In this document: piece by piece, positions 9,642 through 17,426 of the stretch
Layout: each line of letters starts with the position of its first letter
Position numbering within the stretch: position 1 is the stretch's first letter
Source of the DNA: Dehalococcoidia bacterium
GTDB lineage: Bacteria; Chloroflexota; Dehalococcoidia; SM23-28-2; RBG-16-64-32
Length of the DNA stretch: 29,657 bases
Direction of reading: 5' to 3'
NCBI GenBank assembly: GCA_030690405.1
Contig: JAUYGU010000143.1
Coordinates: 1-29,657, forward strand
The notes under the pieces: generated by a model
Told to the model about the DNA's origin: nothing
The model's input: only the letters and a program-made list of their open reading frames with translations
Databases searched by the model: none
Position numbers and translations under genes: made by a program

Positions 9642-10055
9642 CTAACGGCGGGAACGCCAGCGCTTCCACCAGGGGGCGTCGCCGCCCGGTTCCAGGTCCA
9701 TCGGCTGGCCGCGCCAGCGCTTCTCCGGCAGACGTGACGCCGACTGCCGCCGCAGCGAGAAGATGAACGCGCCGATGAAGAGGACGATGCCCGCGATGAT
9801 GAACAGGCGGACGATCGACGGGCTGCCGAAGGAGTCGCCGAAGACATAGGCGATGACGATGAGGGCGATCCCCAGCAGGAGCACCTGGCCGACGCTGATC
9901 CTCGGCCGGGGGAGCGCCGCAACCGCCGCGACGAAGGCGCCGGCGGCGTTCGAGAGGCGGCGCCGCAGCCGGCGCGCGGCCGATGGCTTTGGGAACTTCT
10001 CGACCTGCGCCAGGACCTCTTCGATGTCGCGTTCGAGTTTGCTGGACATAACCAT
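9642..10055 (-). CDS. Small membrane protein with two transmembrane segments
   Basis: This 137-residue protein of unknown function has a charged N-terminal amphipathic helix (SSKLERDIEEVLAQVEKF), a basic stretch (RRLRRRLS), then two hydrophobic segments (about 55-72, VGQVLLLGIALIVIAYVF, and about 83-103, LFIIAGIVLFIGAFIFSL). The C-terminal tail is basic and Trp-rich, ending WWKRWRSRR. A second ATG two codons downstream could also be the start. It ends 13 nt before the TTG of the peptidase, so the two are likely co-transcribed. Similar small proteins are common in Chloroflexota; no domain function was recognised. Confidence 0.75.
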   Translation of the reverse strand: MVMSSKLERDIEEVLAQVEKFPKPSAARRLRRRLSNAAGAFVAAVAALPRPRISVGQVLLLGIALIVIAYVFGDSFGSPSIVRLFIIAGIVLFIGAFIFSLRRQSASRLPEKRWRGQPMDLEPGGDAPWWKRWRSRR

Positions 10056-10133
10056 TCGGGAGTGCGCTGTTCCGCTCCTACCATCTTACCCCGATGCCGT
10101 CGCCGCTGGAAGGGTGGCCCCGCGGTCAACCGC

Positions 10134-10162
10134 TTGTGACTGGGCGGGGCGTTGGCAATAAT
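10134..10162 (+). promoter_or_regulatory. Probable sigma-70-type promoter of the CoA-transferase gene
   Basis: TTGTGA at 10134-10139 and AATAAT at 10157-10162 are separated by 17 bp. The -10 matches TATAAT at 5 of 6 positions. Transcription would start near 10169, leaving about 20 nt of leader before the GGAG site and the ATG at 10189. Confidence 0.55.
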
Positions 10163-10188
10163 AGACGCAATTCATCGCTGGAGACGCT

Positions 10189-11652
10189 ATGGACTGGCGC
10201 GAGGAGTACAAGCGGAGGCTGACCTCCGCCGAAGACGCGGTCGCGATCGTGGAGAAGGACGATCTCGTCGTTATCCCCATCGCCGGCCCGCGGGTGTTGC
10301 CCAGCGCCCTCTTCCGTCACTGTCAGGAGGCCGGGCCCATAGACCTGCGCCTCTCCTCCCCCTTGAGCGATCCGGGCTGGCTCCAGGCCGACTGGCAGGA
10401 GATCTTCCGCCTGGAGTTCGAAGTGTTCATCGGCGATTTCGCCCGCCCCGTAATGGACGAGAACCGGGGGACATACCTGCCGAACCTCTTCTCGCTCGGC
10501 CACAAGCCGATCGACGACGGCCGCCCGGAGGCGCGCCGCCCTGACGTGTTCATCACCTCCGTGACCCCCCCGGACGACGAAGGCTACGTCACCTTCGGCG
10601 CCCACAACTGGGCGAAGCGCGGCTACGTCAGGCGCTCCCGCAAAGCGATCGCCGAGGTCGACGCCGGGCTCCGCCCCGTCTGCGGGGACAACCGCGTCCA
10701 CGTCACGGAGTTCGACCGCCTGGTGGAGGTGCCGGCGGTGCAGATCTCGCGCGGGATGGTGCAGGCCTGGCTGAGCCATGTCGAGGACGAGGGGCTCAGG
10801 GCGGAGTACCAGTCGATCGTCGACGAGCTGAAGAGCGTCGAGCGGCTCGTCCTCATCGGACCCGTGATGACGCGTGTGCCGCCGGCACAGGTGAGGCGCG
10901 TCCTCGGTCTGGCGCGGCCGACGCCGGAGGCGGAGGCGATCGCCGGCTACGTGGGCCAACTGGTGCCGGACGGCGCGACGATACAGATCGGCGTGGGCGA
11001 GCCCAGCATGTACCTGGTCCGCGCCGGCGCCTTCGACGGGAAGTCGGACCTCGGCGTCCACACGGAGATGGCCGCCCCCGGGCTGGCCAAGCTGGTTGAG
11101 GCGGGCGTGATCAACGGCAGCCGCAAGACCCTGCACGCGGGTAAGGCCGTGGCCGTAGCCTGGTCCGGCTCGGACGAAGAGGACCTCGAGATCATCGCCG
11201 AGAACCCGAAGTTCGAGGTGTACGACCCCGAGTACGTGCTCGACCTGCGGACCATCGCCCAGAACGATAACTTCTACGCCATGAACAACGCCCTCTCCGT
11301 GGACCTCATCGGCCAGATCAACTCGGAGAGCGTCTTTGGGCCGCGGATGATCAACGGCACCGGCGGCCAGCCGGAGGCGCACATCGGCGCCATACTCTCG
11401 CGCGGCGGCCGCGCCATCACCCTACTCCCATCGACGGCGCTGGACGGCGCCGTCTCCCGCGTCGTCGCCCAGCACGAAGCGGGCTCCATCGTCACCCTGC
11501 CCCGCTTCTTCGCCGATACGATCGTTACGGAGCACGGCATCGCCCGGCTCATGGGCAAGAACCACCGCCAGCGGGCGCAGGAGCTGATCGCCGTGGCCCA
11601 CCCGGACTTCCGCGCCGAGCTGAGACGCGAGGCGGAGCGGTTGCTGGGGTAA
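10189..11652 (+). CDS. Acetyl-CoA hydrolase/transferase family protein (4-hydroxybutyrate CoA-transferase-like)
   Basis: This 487-residue protein belongs to the class I CoA-transferase family of acetyl-CoA hydrolases, succinyl-CoA:acetate and 4-hydroxybutyrate CoA-transferases. It begins with the N-terminal domain (DLVVIPIAGPRVLP) and has ATIQIGVGEP in the middle. The active-site segment AMNNALSVDLIGQINSESVFG contains the catalytic Glu that forms the glutamyl-CoA thioester in this family. IVTEHGIARLMG and the Arg-rich end (RQRAQELIAVAHPDFRAEL) close the protein. It moves CoA between acyl groups in the cytoplasm. The exact acyl donor and acceptor cannot be read from the sequence. The Nfo gene starts 1 nt after its stop. 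Confidence 0.85.
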   Translation: MDWREEYKRRLTSAEDAVAIVEKDDLVVIPIAGPRVLPSALFRHCQEAGPIDLRLSSPLSDPGWLQADWQEIFRLEFEVFIGDFARPVMDENRGTYLPNLFSLGHKPIDDGRPEARRPDVFITSVTPPDDEGYVTFGAHNWAKRGYVRRSRKAIAEVDAGLRPVCGDNRVHVTEFDRLVEVPAVQISRGMVQAWLSHVEDEGLRAEYQSIVDELKSVERLVLIGPVMTRVPPAQVRRVLGLARPTPEAEAIAGYVGQLVPDGATIQIGVGEPSMYLVRAGAFDGKSDLGVHTEMAAPGLAKLVEAGVINGSRKTLHAGKAVAVAWSGSDEEDLEIIAENPKFEVYDPEYVLDLRTIAQNDNFYAMNNALSVDLIGQINSESVFGPRMINGTGGQPEAHIGAILSRGGRAITLLPSTALDGAVSRVVAQHEAGSIVTLPRFFADTIVTEHGIARLMGKNHRQRAQELIAVAHPDFRAELRREAERLLG

Positions 11653-11653
11653 G

Positions 11654-12520
11654 ATGGTGGCGACCATGAAGATCGGAGCGCACGTCGGGACCGCCGGGGG
11701 CGTCGGGAAGGCGATCGATCGCGCCGAGGAGATCGGCGCGGAGGCGATCCAGATCTTCAGCGGGGCACCCCAGGCCTGGCGGCGGAAGGAGTACCGCCCG
11801 GAGGAGGTGGAGGCCTACCGGGCGCGGGCGGCGGAGACCGGCATCGGCCCCGCGTTCGTCCACGGCGTCTACCTGGTGAACCTGGCGACGGACAATCCGG
11901 AGAACCTGGCGAAGGGCGTCGACGCCCTGGTGCACGATATGAACGTCTGCCATCTGCTCGGCTCGCTGGGGGTCATCTTCCACATCGGTAGCCACCGCGG
12001 CGCCGGCTACGAGAACGTCTTCCGGCAGGTCGTGGAGTCCGTCAGCAAGATCGTGGCGGCGACGCCGGGGGACACCTGGCTGGTGCTGGAGAACAGCGCG
12101 GGCATGGGCGGCGCCATCGGCTCCAAATTCGAGGAGTTGGGCCGCATCATCCACGAGGCGGGCAGCCCGCGCGTGAAGGTATGCCTGGACACGCAGCACG
12201 CCTTCGCCGCCGGCTACGACCTGAAGACGAAGGACGGCCTAGCCGCGGCGATGTCGGAGTTCGAGGACCGGATCGGGCTCGACCGGCTGGTCGCCGTCCA
12301 CGCCAACGATTCCAAGTGCCCGCTGGCCGGCGGCGTGGACCGCCACGAGAACATCGGCGAGGGGCACATCGGTCTGGGCGGCTTCGAGAACATCCTCGCC
12401 CACCCGGCGTTCGCCGAGGTCCCATTCCTGCTGGAGGTTCCCGGCTTCGCCAAGGAAGGGCCGGACCGCCGCAACGTGGATATCCTGAAGTCCGTTCGGG
12501 ACCGGGTCGCAGCGTCCTAG
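11654..12520 (+). CDS. nfo: Endonuclease IV (AP endonuclease family 2)
   Basis: This 288-residue enzyme incises DNA 5' of abasic sites in base excision repair using a three-metal Zn cluster. Family ligands are all visible: the His of FVHGVYLVNLA and of VIFHIGSHRG, the Glu of LVLENSAG, Asp and His of VCLDTQHAFAAGYD, the His of VAVHANDSKCPLAG, Asp and His of VDRHENIGEGHIG and the Glu of FLLEVPG. An internal ATG at 11666 (MKIGAHVG, preceded by GGTGG) matches the usual N terminus and may be the real start, shortening the protein by four residues. The gene follows the CoA-transferase by 1 nt; the pairing is not functionally obvious. Confidence 0.92.
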   Translation: MVATMKIGAHVGTAGGVGKAIDRAEEIGAEAIQIFSGAPQAWRRKEYRPEEVEAYRARAAETGIGPAFVHGVYLVNLATDNPENLAKGVDALVHDMNVCHLLGSLGVIFHIGSHRGAGYENVFRQVVESVSKIVAATPGDTWLVLENSAGMGGAIGSKFEELGRIIHEAGSPRVKVCLDTQHAFAAGYDLKTKDGLAAAMSEFEDRIGLDRLVAVHANDSKCPLAGGVDRHENIGEGHIGLGGFENILAHPAFAEVPFLLEVPGFAKEGPDRRNVDILKSVRDRVAAS

Positions 12521-12666
12521 CGCCGGCCCAGCGCCGGCGGTCTATGTTTCACGGCTTCTTCACGCCTCCGCCGCGGTATGGCGGGCGGGCAGCCGTATAT
12601 TAGGCTGTTTCGGGGCTGTGTTCGGCGCGGCCGGACGTTTGGTTGTGGGGAGTGGTGGAGCGACAT
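12521..12666 (+). promoter_or_regulatory. Intergenic gap before the sensor kinase
   Basis: Just after nfo, GCCGGC occurs twice as an inverted repeat (12524-12540) without a T-tract, so it is only a weak terminator candidate. A TATATT -10-like hexamer lies at 12596-12601 but has no clear -35. GTGGAG at 12655-12660 is the ribosome binding site for ATG 12667. Confidence 0.3.
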
Positions 12667-15207
12667 ATGGCGAAAGGCGCGACCCAGCGCAAGTTCGAGG
12701 CGCTCGTTGAGCACTGCCCCCTCGCGCTGGTCATCACCGACCAGAGCGGCCGCATCGTTCTCGTCAACCGGGAGACGGAGCGCATGTTCGGCTACGGCCG
12801 GGCAGAACTGCTGGGCCAGGCCGTCGAGATCCTGGTGCCGGAGCGCCTTCGCCGCGGGCATGTGCGGCGCCGTGACGGCTATCTGGCCAGCTCGAGCATG
12901 AGCTCTCTGGGCGCGAATCGCTGTCTCCTCGGCCGGCGCCAAGACGGGACGGAGTTCCCCACTGAGATCGGCCTAAGCTACGTCGAGACCGGCGATGGCA
13001 TTCTTGTTATGAGCACCATCGCCGACGCGTCTCAGCGCAGGCAGGCGGACGAGGCGCTCCGCAATACCGGCGAGACCCTTCAGGCTCTGGTCCAGGCCTC
13101 CCCCGTTGGCATCGCCATCCTCGACCCGGATGGCAGTGTTGAGATGTGGAACCCGGCGGCGGAGCGCATGTTCGGCTGGAGCGCCGGCGAGGTCCTCGGC
13201 CGGCCTCTGCCCACGGTACCCGGCGGCAAGGAGGAGGAGCACCGCGCCCTGCGCGAGGGGGTGCTGAAAGGCGGCGCGTCCAGTGGCGTCGAGGTACAGC
13301 GCCGGGCGAAGGACGGTTCGCTGCTCGACATAAGCCTGTCCACGGCGCCGCTGCGCGATATGGACGGCAACGTCAGCGGCATCGTCGGCATGATGGCCGA
13401 CATCACGGAGCGCAAGCGGGCGGAGGAGGCCTTCCGGGAGCGGGAGGAGTGGCTCTCCACCACCCTGAGCAGCATTGGCGATGCCGTGATCGCCACGGAC
13501 ACGGCCGGACGCGTGACCTTCCTGAACCCCGCCGCCCAGTCGCTCACCGGTTGGAGCCAGGAAGAGGCCTTCGGCCGGCCCCTCGGCGAAGTCTTCAAGG
13601 TCGTGAGAGAAGACACCGGCCAGCCTGTCAATGACCCGGTGGCGAAGGTGATGAGGGAAGGCGTAGTCGTGGGTCTGGCGAACCATACGGCGCTGGTAAC
13701 CAGAGACGGGAGCCGTCTGTCCATCGAGGACAGCGGCGCGCCGATTCGGGACCAGCACGGCAACGTCACCGGCGTCGTGCTCGTCTTCCACGACGTCACG
13801 GAACGGAGGTGGGCGGCGGATGAGCTCCGCCGCCTGACCGCGCGCCTTCTGGAGGTCCAGGAGGACGAGCGCCGCCGGGTGGCCTACGACATTCACGATG
13901 GCCTGGGCCAGCTCCTGACGGCAGCCTCCATGCACCTGGAGGCGTTTACCGGATACCGCGACTCGGCGGACTCGAACGCCGCCGACAGGGAGTTCGTCAA
14001 GGCAAGGCGCTGCCTCCAGGAGGCTGTCGTGGAGATGCGGCGTATGGTCTCTGAGCTGGGGCCCCTGCTGCTGGAGGACGTGGGGCTGGTGGAGGCCAGC
14101 CAGCGCCTTCTGTCCGACATGGCGGAGCGGATCGGCTGGGAGGCGGAGTTCGAGAGCGAGGGTCCGGACGACCGCCTGGACGGTATGGCGGAGACGGCAC
14201 TCTTCCGGATCGTCCAGGAGGCCCTCGCCAACGTCGCCAAGCACGCCGATTCACCCAAGGTAAGGGTCGCCTTCAGGAGGGAGCGCTACGCTCTACATTT
14301 GGAGGTCAGGGACTGGGGCCGTGGCTTCGGCGTGCCGGACAAGCCGGAGCGCGGGCGGCACGTCGGTCTGCTGGGGATGCGGGAGCGGGCGGCGCTCGTA
14401 GGCGGCGAATTCAACGTAGAAAGCTCGGTCGAAGACGGGACCAGGGTCATCGTGACCGTACCGGTGGCGCCGCCTGCGGCGCGGCCGATCGGTGGAAAGA
14501 AAGCGGAGGTGGTTAGGATGGCGGAAGCGACGAAACTGCGGGGGTCTCCCCGCAACGCGATCACCGTGCTCATAGCGGATGATCACCCGATGGTCCGCGA
14601 GGGGCTGCGGAGCATGCTGGACGCGCAGGGGATTGAAGTCATCGGCGAGGCGATCAACGGCGCCGAGGCTGTCGAACGGGCGCAGCAGATCGATCCCGAC
14701 GTCGTCCTGATGGACGTGCGGATGCCGGACATGGACGGGCTGGCCGCGACGGAGATCATCAAACAGACCTCGCCCCAGACCAGCGTGATCGTCATCACCA
14801 GCTACGAGAGCAAGGAGTACCTGCGGCGCGCCATCGAAGCCGGCGCCGCCGGCTACCTCCTGAAGGGGATGTCCCGCGAGAGCCTGATCGATGCGATACG
14901 CTTGGTCAAGGGCGGCGGCTCCCTCATCGACGCGCGCCTGCTCAGCGAGCTCCTGAAGGAGATGGGCGTGGAGGGCAGCCGCTTCCAGGGCGTGGAGGGA
15001 GCGCTGGAAGCGCTCACCCCGCGCGAGCAGGAGGTGCTAAGCCTCCTGGTCCGCGGACTGACGAACAAGGAGATAGCGACCGAGATGCACTACAGCGTCG
15101 GCACGGTCAAGAACGTCGTCCAGCGGGTGATCGAGAAGCTGGGCGTCTCCGACCGGACGCAGGCGGCGGTCTACGCCGTTCGCGCCGGAGTCAACCCGCC
15201 GACGTAA
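12667..15207 (+). CDS. PAS sensor histidine kinase fused to a NarL/FixJ response regulator
   Basis: This 846-residue protein carries a whole phosphorelay in one chain. Three PAS domains (about 1-125, 135-255 and 260-385; the first has PLALVITDQSGRIVLVNRET) lead to a HisKA_3 dimerisation domain (ERRRVAYDIHDGLGQLL, phospho-acceptor His410) and a HATPase domain (QEALANVAKHADSP, DWGRGFG, GLLGMRERAALVGG). After a short linker, residues about 632-750 form a receiver (LIADDHPMVREGL, phospho-acceptor Asp683 in VVLMDVRMPDMDG) and 783-846 a LuxR-type DNA-binding domain (LTPREQEVLSLLVRG, NKEIATEMHYSVGTVKNVV). There is no transmembrane segment, so it senses a cytoplasmic signal. ATG 12667 is preferred to an upstream TTG because it has a GTGGAG site. 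Kinase and regulator are usually separate genes. Confidence 0.87.
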   Translation: MAKGATQRKFEALVEHCPLALVITDQSGRIVLVNRETERMFGYGRAELLGQAVEILVPERLRRGHVRRRDGYLASSSMSSLGANRCLLGRRQDGTEFPTEIGLSYVETGDGILVMSTIADASQRRQADEALRNTGETLQALVQASPVGIAILDPDGSVEMWNPAAERMFGWSAGEVLGRPLPTVPGGKEEEHRALREGVLKGGASSGVEVQRRAKDGSLLDISLSTAPLRDMDGNVSGIVGMMADITERKRAEEAFREREEWLSTTLSSIGDAVIATDTAGRVTFLNPAAQSLTGWSQEEAFGRPLGEVFKVVREDTGQPVNDPVAKVMREGVVVGLANHTALVTRDGSRLSIEDSGAPIRDQHGNVTGVVLVFHDVTERRWAADELRRLTARLLEVQEDERRRVAYDIHDGLGQLLTAASMHLEAFTGYRDSADSNAADREFVKARRCLQEAVVEMRRMVSELGPLLLEDVGLVEASQRLLSDMAERIGWEAEFESEGPDDRLDGMAETALFRIVQEALANVAKHADSPKVRVAFRRERYALHLEVRDWGRGFGVPDKPERGRHVGLLGMRERAALVGGEFNVESSVEDGTRVIVTVPVAPPAARPIGGKKAEVVRMAEATKLRGSPRNAITVLIADDHPMVREGLRSMLDAQGIEVIGEAINGAEAVERAQQIDPDVVLMDVRMPDMDGLAATEIIKQTSPQTSVIVITSYESKEYLRRAIEAGAAGYLLKGMSRESLIDAIRLVKGGGSLIDARLLSELLKEMGVEGSRFQGVEGALEALTPREQEVLSLLVRGLTNKEIATEMHYSVGTVKNVVQRVIEKLGVSDRTQAAVYAVRAGVNPPT
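14505..14520 (+). promoter_or_regulatory. Strong internal ribosome binding site and ATG at the response-regulator junction
   Basis: GGAGGTGG at 14505-14512 sits 5 nt before an in-frame ATG (14518-14520) that would start a 229-residue free response regulator (MAEATKLRG, receiver, LuxR domain). A TAG at 14514-14516 lies in another frame, immediately before this ATG. Both are as expected if kinase and regulator were once, or still are, separate overlapping genes. Confidence 0.6.
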
Positions 15208-15218
15208 CGCTCGCACTG

Positions 15219-15241
15219 GCCGGCCGGCTTATCCGGCCGGC
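15219..15241 (+). terminator. GC-rich hairpin after the kinase/regulator gene
   Basis: GCCGGCCGG (15219-15227) and CCGGCCGGC (15233-15241) form a perfect 9-bp stem with a 5-nt loop, 12 nt after the stop codon. There is no T-tract, so it may slow RNA polymerase or protect the 3' end rather than terminate alone. Confidence 0.45.
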
Positions 15242-15261
15242 TTGCCAGTCTGGCCACCTGG

Positions 15262-15290
15262 GCGCCCCGACCGACCGGTCAGGGCGCTTT
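15262..15290 (+). terminator. Probable intrinsic terminator
   Basis: GCGCCC (15262-15267) pairs with GGGCGC (15282-15287), and after one mismatch GACC (15269-15272) pairs with GGTC (15277-15280) around a 4-nt loop. TTTCGTGT follows. It lies in the 219-bp gap between the kinase/regulator gene and the sigma-factor gene. Apart from the two hairpins nothing else was recognised in that gap. Confidence 0.55.
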
Positions 15291-15426
15291 CGTGTGTCCT
15301 TCCGGCACCACCGCAGCCTGGCCCAACGGACGGCCCGAGTTGGCCACTTCCCACTAACGAGGCCCCCTATCGCCGGACGAAACTGAGATCGTAGATATTT
15401 CGATGCGGTAAGCAGGGAGTGGGAAG

Positions 15427-16008
15427 ATGAACGGACAAGAGGTGGTGGTTCTGGCAGGCGGCGGTCTTCGCGCCGGCGTCGCGCGGAAGGCGGCGGACGC
15501 GTACCAGCAGGCGTTCATTGAGGCGTACGAGAGTCACTACACAAAGCTCTTCGCCTACGTCTACAGCCGCGTCGGCAACGTGGAGCTCGCCAAGGATCTG
15601 ATCGCTGAGGTGTTCGAAAAGGCGTATGTCAAGGGCCACGGCGTCCGGGAGGCCGCCGCCTACACGACATGGCTGTTCATGATCGCCAAGAACGTCGTGA
15701 TCGGACACTACCGCCGGCAGAAGCGGGAGAACAGCGGCCTGACCAAGATCAAGGACTCGCTCTGGCTTTCCGAGCGGCCGACGGACCCGGAATCGGACAT
15801 CCTTCGCGGCGAGGCGGTGTCCAACCTCATGCGGCATCTCAGGAGGCTGTCAGACCGCGACCAGGAGCTTCTCGCCCTGAAGTTCGAGGGTGAGCTGAGC
15901 TACGGCGAGATCAGTCGCGTCCTCAGGCTATCGGAAGTCAACGTGCGGGTCTCCATCTTCCGCGCCCTCAAGCGGCTGCGCAGCCTGATGGAGGAGGACG
16001 GCCGCTAA
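15427..16008 (+). CDS. ECF-type RNA polymerase sigma factor
   Basis: This 193-residue sigma-70-family protein contains region 2 (FIEAYESHYTKLFAYVYSRV, then AKDLIAEVFEKAY, core binding and -10 recognition) and region 4 (LSDRDQELLALKFEGELSYG followed by the HTH EISRVLRLSEVNVRVSIFRAL). Regions 1 and 3 are missing, so it is an ECF (group IV) factor. A GGGAG-like site precedes the ATG. No classical anti-sigma gene follows; instead a 50-codon ORF overlaps its stop (TAATG). The genes it controls are unknown. Confidence 0.9.
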   Translation: MNGQEVVVLAGGGLRAGVARKAADAYQQAFIEAYESHYTKLFAYVYSRVGNVELAKDLIAEVFEKAYVKGHGVREAAAYTTWLFMIAKNVVIGHYRRQKRENSGLTKIKDSLWLSERPTDPESDILRGEAVSNLMRHLRRLSDRDQELLALKFEGELSYGEISRVLRLSEVNVRVSIFRALKRLRSLMEEDGR

Positions 16009-16160
16009 TGCGCTCGGAATCGCCGTTGACCGCCGTAAAGGCCGTCGTCGCCAGGCCGCCGGCGCTGCGCTCACGGCGCGCCCTGGAGCGGCGGATGACC
16101 GCCGCGCGCCTCGCCGCCCTCAGGCGGAGCGGCGCCCGAACAGCCCCTTCTTCTTCTTAG
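16008..16160 (+). CDS. Possible small basic protein coupled to the sigma-factor gene
   Basis: An ATG overlaps the sigma-factor TAA (TAATG), opening a 50-codon frame rich in Arg and Ala (RSRRALERRMTAARLAALRR). It ends with a TAG at 16158-16160, inside the 3' end of the convergent hydrolase gene. The overlap arrangement is typical of translational coupling, and genes behind ECF factors often encode their partner. However, the composition is what any GC-rich frame gives, and no family is recognised. It may be the remnant of a longer anti-sigma gene. Confidence 0.3.
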   Translation: MRSESPLTAVKAVVARPPALRSRRALERRMTAARLAALRRSGARTAPSSS

Positions 16161-16986
16161 GCTTCCCCAGCAGGAACTCGCGCACGCCGGACAGGAACTC
16201 GTCCGGCGCTTCAATAAACGGGTAGTGGCCGCTTTTCTCGATGATCAGCAGGTTACCCTGGGGCAGGGCGTCCGCCAGCTCTCGCGCCCGTTCGACGGTG
16301 ACCGCCCTGTCCTGCGCGCCCGCGATCACGAGGGCCGGCACGCGGATATCGCGCAGGCGCGGCCGCAGATCGAACCCCTCCAGGCTCTCCCACACCGCCT
16401 GCGTCTCCGGCCCGAAGCGTACCGAGTCCAGCCCCAGTTGCGATACTCGCGCCGGGTCATGGAAGTAGATCGGCGCAAGCAGTTCCAGGCTCCGGCGCAT
16501 GACCTGCGCGGACGGCGGGCTGTCCTGCAGGGAGGCCAGCTCGGCCAGCGCCGCCGGCTCCAGCAGCTCAGGCAGGGCGGACTCCACGTCCTCGATGTAG
16601 TGATGGCTGGCGGGTGTGCTGACCAGGATGAGGTGGGTAAGCAGGTCAGGGTGGGCCAGGGCGAAGTGCAGGGCGACGATGCCGCCGAAGCTGTGCCCCA
16701 GCAGAGCGAACGGGCCCAGCGGGAGCCCATCGGCCAGGGCGGCTATGTCGCCCACGAATCTGTCGATGTGGAAGGGGTCAGGCCCCTGGGACACGGCGGA
16801 ACGTCCGGTGCCCCGGTGGTCGAAGCACACCACGCGTACGTCCTGGGCCAGCGGGCTCAGGTGGGGCGCGATCACCGTGTGGTCCAGCCCCGGGCCGCTG
16901 TGGTGGACCAGCAGCGGCGGGCCGTCACCCTCCTCCGTGCAGTAGAGGTCAACGTTGGCGAGAAGGACGGTGCGCGCGTTTACCAT
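16120..16986 (-). CDS. Alpha/beta hydrolase
   Basis: This 288-residue alpha/beta-hydrolase-fold enzyme has the oxyanion-hole motif VHHSGPGLDH near residue 28, DHRGTGRS at 56-63, the nucleophile elbow GHSFGG with Ser99, an Asp in IAGAQDRAVT and the catalytic His in KSGHYPFIEAP. The alpha-helical cap lies between about 130 and 215. The HSGPG pattern resembles proline iminopeptidases and related esterases; the substrate is unknown. A Lys-rich end (GKPKKKKGLFGRR) is unusual against an otherwise acidic protein. It starts 4 nt after the stop of the ArsC-like gene, so both are probably one transcript. Confidence 0.85.
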   Translation of the reverse strand: MVNARTVLLANVDLYCTEEGDGPPLLVHHSGPGLDHTVIAPHLSPLAQDVRVVCFDHRGTGRSAVSQGPDPFHIDRFVGDIAALADGLPLGPFALLGHSFGGIVALHFALAHPDLLTHLILVSTPASHHYIEDVESALPELLEPAALAELASLQDSPPSAQVMRRSLELLAPIYFHDPARVSQLGLDSVRFGPETQAVWESLEGFDLRPRLRDIRVPALVIAGAQDRAVTVERARELADALPQGNLLIIEKSGHYPFIEAPDEFLSGVREFLLGKPKKKKGLFGRRSA

Positions 16987-16990
16987 GGGC

Positions 16991-17338
16991 CTATCCGAGG
17001 AGTGATTCCAGCTCGCGCTGGTTGAAGCCGAACATCGTCCGCCCGCCGATGCGGATCACCGGCCGCCGGATGAGGTAGGGTGTCTCAAGCATCCGCCGGA
17101 TGAGCTCGCCGTCCGGAGGTGGGTCCTGCCGGGAGAGGTTCGCGGCCCTTGCGCGGGGGCTGTTCCAGGCGAAGGCGTCCGCCGGCGGGGTCCCGGCCAG
17201 CAGCGCACGCAGTTCGGCTTCAGAGAAGGGTTGCTTGAAGAAGTCTCTGTCATGCACCGTGATGCCCGCCCGCGAAAGGAACTCCTTCGCCCTGCGGCAG
17301 GTGGTTCAAGAACGCATCTCGTAGATATAGACGTCCAC
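16991..17338 (-). CDS. ArsC/Spx-like thioredoxin-fold protein, probable selenoprotein (in-frame TGA at the active site)
   Basis: Read through the TGA at 17306-17308, the frame from GTG 17338 gives 115 residues, the usual ArsC/Spx length. The start is DVYIYEMRS, then TGA at position 11, then TTCRRAKEFLSRAGITVHD. Family members have a Cys-x-x-Cys or a single Cys here (CTTCRRAKEFL-type), so the TGA replaces exactly the redox-active first Cys: a U-T-T-C motif. The rest is intact: RDFFKQPFSEAELRALL, ETPYLIRRPVIRIGGR and FGFNQRELESLLG. A stop just upstream of the GTG fixes the start at GTG 17338 or ATG 17317; the GTG keeps the first beta strand. A SECIS-like hairpin follows the TGA. If Sec is not inserted, a truncated 88-residue product from 17257 would lack the active site. 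Confidence 0.72.
17272..17290 (-). promoter_or_regulatory. Candidate bacterial SECIS hairpin
   Basis: In the mRNA (minus strand), GCGAAGG pairs with CCUUUCGC (one bulged U) around the loop AGUU. The apical loop begins 23 nt after the UGA and has a G at its second position. Known bacterial SECIS elements have their apical loop roughly 16-37 nt after UGA with a G in the first two loop bases, so this fits. It lies inside the coding region, as bacterial SECIS elements do. Confidence 0.55.
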
Positions 17339-17426
17339 GTTTCACCCACTGCTATCGCGGCGAGGTGGTCCGGCTCTCAAGAAAAACAACGCACAAAGGG
17401 CGGGGAAAGTTAGAAGCCTCCTCAGG

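Noticed and set aside
9629..10129. Upstream extension of the M28 peptidase frame.
   Set aside because: It overlaps the membrane-protein gene in another frame, is Ser/Arg-rich without structure, and would bury the lipoprotein signal inside the protein.
10126..11382. A 418-codon minus-strand open frame opposite the CoA-transferase gene.
   Set aside because: Antisense to a clear enzyme, with no recognisable domain and the same low-complexity composition.
12973..14244. A 423-codon minus-strand open frame opposite the sensor kinase.
   Set aside because: Antisense to PAS and kinase domains with conserved motifs on the plus strand; no domain in its own product.
16991..17257. Reading the ArsC-like gene as an 88-residue protein from the GTG at 17257.
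   Set aside because: This would remove the first strand and the active-site motif, both of which are present and in frame just upstream except for the single TGA.
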